NCBI GenBank assembly: GCA_028290925.1
Contig: JAQGIX010000431.1
Coordinates: 1-5,640 of the forward strand
DNA from: Phenylobacterium sp.
Lineage (GTDB): Bacteria; Pseudomonadota; Alphaproteobacteria; Caulobacterales; Caulobacteraceae
DNA: 5,640 nucleotides
Direction of reading: 5' to 3'
Within the stretch, counting starts at the first letter, position 1; each line of letters begins with the position of its first letter. Made by a program: the position numbers and the translations under genes. Shown here piece after piece: positions 1 to 4,064 of the stretch. Under the pieces are notes generated by a model. The model saw only the letters and a list, made by a program, of their open reading frames with translations. It did not search any database and was not told where the DNA came from.

Positions 1-983
1 AGCATCTCGGCCTGGGTGGAGAGCTCCACCAGCGGCCACTGGATGGCCTGGTTCTCGGCCAGCGCCTTGCCGAACGGCTTGCGCTCGCGGGCGTATTTCA
101 CGCTCTCCTCGATGCAGTAGACGGCCGCCCCGAGGCTCGACGCCGCCTGGCGGATGCGGTTCTGGTGGACGAAGCTCTGGCCGAGCCGCAGGCCCTGGTC
201 GACCTGGCCCCAGTAGCTGTCCTCCGGCACCCAGACGTCGGTCAGGCTGACCCGCGGGTGGTCGGTGGGCATGTTGAAGGTCCACAGATATTCCTCGACC
301 TTCACCCCGGGCGTGTCGGCCGGGACGATGAAGCAGGTGATCCCGGCGGCGTCGCCGTCCTTCCCCGAGGTGCGGGCGAAGACCATGACGTGGGTCGCCA
401 CGTGCATCCCCGTCGTCCACATCTTCTCGCCCCGGATCAGCCAGCCCGGCTTGCCGTCCTTGTCCTGGCGGACCGCGGTGGTCTCCATGAAGGTGGCGTC
501 GGAGCCGTGGTTGGGCTCGGTCAGGCCAAAGCCGGTGCGCAGCTGGCCGGTCAGCAGCTTATCGGCGTCGCGCTCGTACTGGGCGTTGGTGGCGAACTCC
601 TTGAACATCAGGATGAAGGGGTTGTTGCCGACGATCGAGTGCTCGTTCTGCAGGTCGTTGTGCAGGCCCAGCCCCTTGGCCGCCAGGTGCTCGCGGATCA
701 CCGCCAGGTCGAGCTGCGTCCCGCCCTTGCCGCCCAGCTCCTTGGGCCAGCCGTAGCGCAGGTGGCCGGCCTTGTCGGCCAGCTTGCGCGCCTCGCCCAG
801 CAAGGCCTCCCACTCCTTCTTCGGCAGGCCGCCGTTCTCCCAGTCGGTGCGCTCGTACTCGCGCCGGTGGTCGAAGTAGCGGATGTTGTCGTCCTTCTGC
901 TCGAGCGGCTTGATCTCCGCCTCGATGAAGCGGTCGAGCTCGGCCAGGTAGTCGACGAGGGTCTGCGGCAGGTCGAAATCCAT
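1..983 (-). CDS. Acyl-CoA dehydrogenase, partial (C-terminus beyond left edge)
   Basis: Reading the minus strand from ATG at 983-981 gives an uninterrupted 327-residue frame that leaves the window at base 1. Family members are usually about 380-420 residues, so about one fifth is missing. The product is a cytoplasmic FAD enzyme that oxidises, or in ACAD10/11-LvaC relatives otherwise processes, a CoA thioester. Visible signatures are FGLTEP followed by NHGSD (residues 152-157 onward), the flavin/substrate-binding strand of the family; MWTTG in the middle beta domain; NRIRQAAS; and YARERKPFGK (297-306) followed by ENQAIQWPL in the C-terminal helical domain. The N-terminal domain contains an insertion-like stretch, KDDNIRYFDHRREYERTDW, that classical short/medium-chain enzymes lack. 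The start is supported by AGGAA 7 nt upstream (plus-strand 991-995). The usual catalytic glutamate lies near the C-terminus and cannot be checked here. It is divergent from a kinase/DUF6285-like pair, suggesting a shared pathway. The family is certain; the substrate is not known. Confidence 0.97.
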   Translation of the reverse strand, partial: MDFDLPQTLVDYLAELDRFIEAEIKPLEQKDDNIRYFDHRREYERTDWENGGLPKKEWEALLGEARKLADKAGHLRYGWPKELGGKGGTQLDLAVIREHLAAKGLGLHNDLQNEHSIVGNNPFILMFKEFATNAQYERDADKLLTGQLRTGFGLTEPNHGSDATFMETTAVRQDKDGKPGWLIRGEKMWTTGMHVATHVMVFARTSGKDGDAAGITCFIVPADTPGVKVEEYLWTFNMPTDHPRVSLTDVWVPEDSYWGQVDQGLRLGQSFVHQNRIRQAASSLGAAVYCIEESVKYARERKPFGKALAENQAIQWPLVELSTQAEM

Positions 984-1097
984 GAAGCGTTTCCTGTTCG
1001 GCCGTCTGCGGCGGCCTTACCTTGGGTGAGCCGTTTACAAGCGGGGCGTTGGGCCGCCAGATCGCAGCCTAGACCAGGGAAGGGCTTCCGTCGGGTC
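984..1097. promoter_or_regulatory. Divergent intergenic promoter region, dehydrogenase / phosphotransferase
   Basis: This 114-bp spacer must hold the promoters of both divergent genes, unless transcription enters from further away. Its only AT-rich patch, CCGTTTACAAGCGG at 1031-1044, is an imperfect palindrome (10 of 14 positions match the reverse complement) near the middle of the spacer, a reasonable place for a dimeric repressor. A second inverted repeat, GGCGGCC at 1010-1016 and GGCCGCC at 1052-1058, flanks it. For the plus strand, TTGGGCC (1049-1055), 12 nt, then CCTAGACC (1068-1075) weakly resembles the Caulobacter housekeeping pattern TTGACGS-N10-14-GCTANAWC. No good minus-strand promoter could be picked. 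That the region is regulatory is likely; the individual sites are tentative. Confidence 0.45.
991..995 (-). promoter_or_regulatory. Ribosome binding site of the acyl-CoA dehydrogenase gene
   Basis: On the minus strand this reads AGGAA, 7 nt before the ATG at 983. It fixes the start of the dehydrogenase gene, where translation opens directly with the family-typical MDFDLP. Confidence 0.7.
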
Positions 1098-2105
1098 ATG
1101 AGTGTTGACGTTCCCGTTGACGTTCCAGGGGCGCTGTCGAGGCTGGCCGTGCGGCTGGCCGGGCAGGGCGCGCGCGCGGTGGACGCCCAGCGGCTCACCG
1201 GCGGCGCCAGCATGGAAACCTGGGCCTTCGCCATCGAGGGTCCGAAGGGCCGCGACGAGCTGATCCTGCGCCGCCGCTCGGCGCCGTTCGATCCGGAAAG
1301 CTCGCGCTCCACCAGCCTCGCCGCCGAGGCCGCCCTGATCGCGGCGGCGCGGGCCAAGGGCGCGCCGGCCCCGCCGCTGGTCCACCTGTGCGACGACGCC
1401 GACGGCCTGGGCGAGGCCCATGTCACGCGCCGGGTGGCCGGTGAGACCCTGGGCCGCCGGATCAACTCCGATCCCAGGTTCGATGGCGTGCGCGGGCTGC
1501 TGGCCCGGCAATGCGGCGAGGTGCTGGCCAAGATCCATGCGGTCCGGCCGCCCGCCGCCGCCGAGCTGAAGGCCGCCGACGCCGCGGTGGAGCTGCAGCG
1601 CTACGAGGACGCCTACCGGGCCAGCGGCGCCGAGCGCCCGGTGCTCGAGCTGGCCTTCCGCTATCTCAGGGAAAGCCTGCCGGAGCCCCGGCCGCCGGTG
1701 CTGCTGCACGGCGATTTCCGGAACGGCAACCTGATCATCGACCCGGAGAAGGGCCTGGCCGCCGTGCTCGACTGGGAGCTCAGCCACATCGGCGACCCGG
1801 CCGAGGACCTCGGCTGGATCTGCGTCAACTCCTGGCGGTTCGGCCGCCCCGACCGGCCGGTGGGCGGCTTCGGCGAGTACGAGGACCTGCTGGCCGGCTA
1901 CGCGGCGGCCGGCGGTGCGCCGATTCCGCTGAGCCGGGTCCGCTTCTGGCAGGCGCTGGGCAGCCTCAAGTGGGGCGTCATGTGCCTGATGATGTACGCC
2001 AGCTGGGCGAGCGGCGCGGACGCCTCCGTCGAGCGCCCGATGATCGGCCGCCGGGTCTCCGAGACCGAGATCGACCTGCTGAATATCCTGGAGGCCGGCC
2101 TGTGA
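1098..2105 (+). CDS. APH/choline-kinase-fold phosphotransferase, ACAD10/11-LvaA type
   Basis: A 335-residue cytoplasmic kinase-fold protein. The catalytic loop is HGDFRNGN (H204, D206, N211; the Brenner motif HxDxxxxN), followed by the metal-binding DWE (D225) in AVLDWELSHIGDPAEDLGW. The N-lobe shows the GGAS glycine-loop equivalent and the strand ELILRRR. Databases often label such proteins aminoglycoside phosphotransferases, but the LSHIGDPAEDLGW segment and the length fit the subgroup linked to acyl-CoA dehydrogenases: mammalian ACAD10/11 N-domains and P. putida LvaA, which phosphorylates 4-hydroxyacyl-CoA. The substrate here is inferred, not shown. The open frame runs upstream to 165, but that part is antisense to the dehydrogenase gene; ATG 1098 is the first start in the intergenic gap and gives a family-like N-terminus. 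A GGGAAGGG run at 1077-1084 is 13 nt upstream, rather far for a ribosome binding site. The stop overlaps the next gene's start. Confidence 0.93.
   Translation: MSVDVPVDVPGALSRLAVRLAGQGARAVDAQRLTGGASMETWAFAIEGPKGRDELILRRRSAPFDPESSRSTSLAAEAALIAAARAKGAPAPPLVHLCDDADGLGEAHVTRRVAGETLGRRINSDPRFDGVRGLLARQCGEVLAKIHAVRPPAAAELKAADAAVELQRYEDAYRASGAERPVLELAFRYLRESLPEPRPPVLLHGDFRNGNLIIDPEKGLAAVLDWELSHIGDPAEDLGWICVNSWRFGRPDRPVGGFGEYEDLLAGYAAAGGAPIPLSRVRFWQALGSLKWGVMCLMMYASWASGADASVERPMIGRRVSETEIDLLNILEAGL
1104..1127 (+). repeat. 12-bp tandem repeat in the phosphotransferase N-terminus
   Basis: GTTGACGTTCCC (1104-1115) is followed at once by GTTGACGTTCCA (1116-1127), identical at 11 of 12 positions. It encodes VDVP twice at residues 3-10, ahead of the conserved domain. 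It looks like a local in-frame duplication. Each copy contains TTGACG, the -35 consensus of alphaproteobacterial housekeeping promoters, but no matching -10 element follows at the expected distance. Confidence 0.9.
2090..2094 (+). promoter_or_regulatory. Ribosome binding site deciding the GTG start at 2102
   Basis: GGAGG lies within the last codons of the phosphotransferase gene, 7 nt before GTG 2102. It is the reason for choosing this GTG over the many upstream in-frame start codons, which fall inside the phosphotransferase gene. Confidence 0.75.
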
Positions 2106-2458
2106 TCACCCACCCCAAGCCGCAGGAGCTGACCGAGGCCGTCGCCCGCTGGATCGAGCAGATCCGGCCCCAGCTCGACCCGCGCAACGCCTTCCTGGCC
2201 CGCGTCGCCGCCAACGCGCTGGCCGCCGTCACGCGGGAGTTGGAGCTCAGCGAGGCGGCCAAGGCTCGGGCCATTGAACGGCTGGAACCCATCCTCGGCC
2301 ACGGCGGCGCCTACGAGGGGCTCAACTGGGAGCTCTGCGAGAAGCTGCGCGCCGGCGACCTGGGCGTCGAGACGCCGCGCCTCATGGCCGTGCTCCGCGC
2401 CAACGTCCTCGACCAGCTGGCCATCGACCAGCCCGGCTACAAGCACGAAGGGGCCTAG
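2102..2458 (+). CDS. DUF6285-like / LvaB-like small partner protein
   Basis: A 118-residue soluble protein starting at GTG 2102, whose first bases overlap the TGA of the phosphotransferase gene (GTGA, 4-nt overlap), so translation is probably coupled. It is mainly helical. Recognisable segments are ELTEAVARWIEQI near the N-terminus, NAFLARVAANALAAVTREL in the middle, then LCEKLRAGDLG and the C-terminal RANVLDQLAIDQPGYK. From memory this layout (an 'ARVAANAL' helix, 'LC..(I/L)RAG', and terminal 'LAIDQP.Y') matches DUF6285, the family of P. putida LvaB, a roughly 12-kDa protein needed for LvaA kinase activity. No catalytic motif is visible. The likely role is an obligate partner or subunit of the upstream kinase. 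The stop codon TAG at 2456-2458 shares CTAG with the stop of the convergent gene. The alternative is a conserved protein of unknown function; the gene itself is secure. Confidence 0.88.
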   Translation: MITHPKPQELTEAVARWIEQIRPQLDPRNAFLARVAANALAAVTRELELSEAAKARAIERLEPILGHGGAYEGLNWELCEKLRAGDLGVETPRLMAVLRANVLDQLAIDQPGYKHEGA

Positions 2459-2742
2459 GCGGCTTCCAGCACCCGGATGATCTCGCCCTCGCGCTCGTTC
2501 CAGAGGATCGAGACGTTCGCCGCGCGCTCGGTCAGCTCGCCCAGCGCGGCGCGGATGTCGCGGTCGCGCAGGCGCCGCTGCGACAGGCGCAGCAGGGTGC
2601 GGCCCGCGCCCTGGTCCTGCTCCTCGTCGTGGAAGCGCAGCACGGCGTCGACCACGGCGGCCGGCAGGGCGGGACGCCCGAAGGTCTCGAACTTGCGGGC
2701 GGGGCGGGCGTAGGCGGGCCGGAAGGGGCGGTAGGAAGCCAT
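2455..2742 (-). CDS. 95-aa hypothetical protein
   Basis: Starts at ATG 2742-2740 (MASYRPFRPAYARPARKF) with GGAG 8 nt upstream on the minus strand (plus-strand 2751-2754), and ends with TAG at 2457-2455. I do not recognise a family. The N-terminal ~25 residues are rich in R, P and aromatics and probably unstructured. Residues 26-73 are amphipathic helices with RTLLRLSQRRLRDRDIRAALGEL. The end, NVSILWNEREGEIIRVLEAA, reads like a beta-hairpin. Helices followed by a hairpin would suit a small winged-helix-like fold, but that is only inference. There is no signal peptide or membrane segment. The gene is divergent from the WYL regulator (74-bp spacer) and convergent with the DUF6285-like gene, with the two stops sharing a CTAG tetramer. 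The frame stays open upstream to 3204, but that part is antisense to the WYL gene. Reality of the gene is supported by the ribosome binding site and gap-filling position. Confidence 0.75.
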   Translation of the reverse strand: MASYRPFRPAYARPARKFETFGRPALPAAVVDAVLRFHDEEQDQGAGRTLLRLSQRRLRDRDIRAALGELTERAANVSILWNEREGEIIRVLEAA

Positions 2743-2816
2743 CTGACAAACTCCGTTGCGGGAAGTCGATGGTTCAGTTCTGATGCCCCGGTGCGACAGA
2801 AACGGACGTAAGCAAG
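2743..2816. promoter_or_regulatory. Divergent spacer between 95-aa gene and WYL regulator
   Basis: This 74-bp spacer should contain the starts of both divergent transcripts. I see TTGCGGG at 2756-2762 as a weak plus-strand -35 candidate, but no convincing -10 partner, and no clear operator. WYL regulators often control their own or a divergent gene, so an operator is expected here by analogy only. Confidence 0.35.
2751..2754 (-). promoter_or_regulatory. Ribosome binding site of the 95-aa protein gene
   Basis: The minus strand reads GGAG here, 8 nt before the ATG at 2742. It selects this start over continuation of the open frame into the region antisense to the WYL gene. Confidence 0.6.
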
Positions 2817-3815
2817 ATGCGCCACGAAAAGGCCGGCCGATTGCTGGAGCTCGCGCGGCTGCTGGCCAGCACCGCCGAGGGCGTGACGCACGACGAGATG
2901 GCCGATCGGCTCGGCGTCGGCCGGCGCACCGCCGAGCGCATGCGCGACGCCATCCGCGAGGTCTTCCCGCAGCTGGAGGAGGTTGACGACCCACCCACCC
3001 GCCGGTTCCGCATCCCGTCGGGCCTCGACGGCCTCTTCCAGGCGCCCACCGCCGAGGAGCTGGCGGCGTTGTCGAGCGCGGCCGAGACCTTCGCCGCGCA
3101 AGGCGCCAGCGCGCGGGCCGCCGCCCTGCGCGCCCTGGAGCAGAAGGTGCTTTCCGCCACGCGCGCCGCGGCGCGGCGCCGCCTCGCGCCGGACCTCGAG
3201 GCATTGTTGCAGGCGGAGACCATCGCGGTGCAGGCCGGCCCGCGGCCGTTCGAGGACGACACCGTGCTGCAAGCGGTGCGCGAGGCGCTGAAGGGCCTCT
3301 CGACGCTCAGCTTCCGCTACGAGGGCGGCTCGGCGCCCGGCCGGGTCCGCGAGGTGACGCCCTACGGCATCCTGTTCGGCCGCGCCAACTACCTGGTGGC
3401 GGCGGAAGGCGAGGCGACGCCCCGCAACTGGCGGCTCGACCGCATCCGCGACGTGGCGGTCACCGGCCGCGCGGCGCACAAGGACCCGGGCTTCTCGCTG
3501 CAGGACTACGCCGACGAGAGCTTCGGCATCTATCAGGACGACACCCAGGACGTGACCCTGCGCATCGGCCCGGCCTCGGCCGAAGGCGCCCTGCGCTGGC
3601 GCTTCCATTCCAACCAGAGCGTCGAGCAGCAGGCCGACGGCTCGGTCCTCGTCCGCTTCCGCGCCAGCGGCATGCGCGAGCTCGCCTGGCACCTGTTCAC
3701 CTGGGGCGACCAGGTGCAGGTCCTGGCGCCCGAGGTGCTGAAGACCACCCTCGTCGAGCAGATCGAGCTCGCCCGCCGCGCCCATGCGTCCGGATCTGTC
3801 GCAGCCGGCGCCTAG
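2817..3815 (+). CDS. WYL-domain (YafY/DeoR-like) transcriptional regulator
   Basis: A 332-residue cytoplasmic DNA-binding protein with the standard three-part plan. An N-terminal helix-turn-helix covers about residues 5-60, with GVTHDEMADRLGVGRRTAER at 22-41 as the core. After a helical linker, a WYL domain spans about 150-235: LSFRYEGG, REVTPYGILFGRANYLVA, and NWRLDRIRDVAVTGR, the last being the family's R-x-x-R-I-type strand. A WCX C-terminal extension starts near 244 (QDVTLRIGP) and includes LRWRFHSNQSVE and WHLFTWGDQVQVLAPEVLKTTL. The signature tripeptide is NYL (191-193) instead of WYL, a common kind of variation. WYL domains bind nucleic acids or small ligands in known members; the ligand and targets here are unknown. 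The start at ATG 2817 has a weak GGA (2804-2806) 10 nt upstream. It is followed after 33 nt by a small membrane-associated protein gene, probably on the same transcript. Confidence 0.93.
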   Translation: MRHEKAGRLLELARLLASTAEGVTHDEMADRLGVGRRTAERMRDAIREVFPQLEEVDDPPTRRFRIPSGLDGLFQAPTAEELAALSSAAETFAAQGASARAAALRALEQKVLSATRAAARRRLAPDLEALLQAETIAVQAGPRPFEDDTVLQAVREALKGLSTLSFRYEGGSAPGRVREVTPYGILFGRANYLVAAEGEATPRNWRLDRIRDVAVTGRAAHKDPGFSLQDYADESFGIYQDDTQDVTLRIGPASAEGALRWRFHSNQSVEQQADGSVLVRFRASGMRELAWHLFTWGDQVQVLAPEVLKTTLVEQIELARRAHASGSVAAGA

Positions 3816-3833
3816 ACCTCGCCCTCGACGACT

Positions 3834-3839
3834 GAGGAG
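3834..3839 (+). promoter_or_regulatory. Strong ribosome binding site for the 51-aa protein
   Basis: GAGGAG sits 9 nt before ATG 3849. It is among the best Shine-Dalgarno matches in the window and the main reason for treating the short frame that follows as a real gene. Confidence 0.75.
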
Positions 3840-3848
3840 CGACCGCAA

Positions 3849-4004
3849 ATGGCGACCATGACCTACGACTACGCGACCGTCTTCGAGCACGAGATCCGTC
3901 CCCGCCGCCGCGCCCGCCGCGCCGCCGCCCTGGTCGTCTGGGGCGGCCTCTTCCTGCTCCGTCCGGGCCTGGCCCGCAGCATCTGGCGCGAACGACGGGG
4001 CTAG
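3849..4004 (+). CDS. 51-aa basic protein with a hydrophobic segment
   Basis: A short frame starting MATMTYDYATVFEHEIRP and ending in TAG at 4002-4004. A run of basic residues at about 18-24 (RPRRRARR overall) precedes a hydrophobic stretch AAALVVWGGLFLL at 25-37, and the tail LARSIWRERRG is again basic. The hydrophobic part is about 13 residues, short for a full transmembrane helix, so it may be a membrane-surface anchor or a short single pass. No known family is recognised. The start at M1 is supported by GAGGAG 9 nt upstream; M4 is an alternative. It follows the WYL regulator stop by 33 nt with no terminator between, so co-transcription is likely. The ribosome binding site, gap-filling position and sensible composition support it; conservation has not been tested. 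Confidence 0.68.
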   Translation: MATMTYDYATVFEHEIRPRRRARRAAALVVWGGLFLLRPGLARSIWRERRG

Positions 4005-4027
4005 GCCGATCAGGGCGCATTTTCGGC

Positions 4028-4057
4028 TTGAGCATTGGGCCGGGTCCGGCCTCTATC
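4028..4057 (+). promoter_or_regulatory. Candidate promoter for the peptidase gene (leaderless)
   Basis: TTGAGC (4028-4033), an 18-nt spacer, then TCTATC (4052-4057). A -10 element here would place transcription start about 6-7 nt later, at or next to ATG 4064. The absence of any Shine-Dalgarno sequence before that ATG agrees with a leaderless message. The match to consensus is moderate. Confidence 0.4.
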
Positions 4058-4064
4058 CGGCCCA
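4036..4064. repeat. Inverted repeat abutting the peptidase start codon
   Basis: TGGGCCGG (4036-4043) and CCGGCCCA (4057-4064) are perfect 8-bp reverse complements around a 13-nt loop; the last base of the right arm is the A of ATG 4064. In DNA this would be an operator-like site over the -10/+1 region. In a read-through RNA it would be a GC-rich hairpin closing on the start codon. There is no T-run after it, so it is not an intrinsic terminator. Confidence 0.6.

Noticed and set aside
165..1097. Long open frame upstream of, and in frame with, the phosphotransferase, suggesting a 646-aa protein
   Set aside because: It is exactly antisense to a clear acyl-CoA dehydrogenase gene, has low-complexity V/L/G/A/R-rich composition and no domain. 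It is a by-product of GC-rich codon bias.
1104..1127. TTGACG boxes as an internal promoter
   Set aside because: No -10-like element follows either box at a suitable distance, and the boxes are explained by the tandem coding repeat.
1098..2105. Antibiotic (aminoglycoside) resistance kinase
   Set aside because: The fold motifs are shared, but the DUF6285-like partner, the divergent acyl-CoA dehydrogenase and the LSHIGDPAEDLGW segment point to the ACAD10/11-LvaA metabolic subgroup.
2532..3890. 452-aa minus-strand open frame
   Set aside because: It is antisense to the WYL regulator and overlaps the 95-aa gene in another frame; no recognisable domains and repetitive G/A/R/L composition.
4005..4027. 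Possible terminator after the 51-aa gene (GCCGA ... TCGGC)
   Set aside because: The stem is only 5 bp around a 13-nt loop and there is no U-tract after it.
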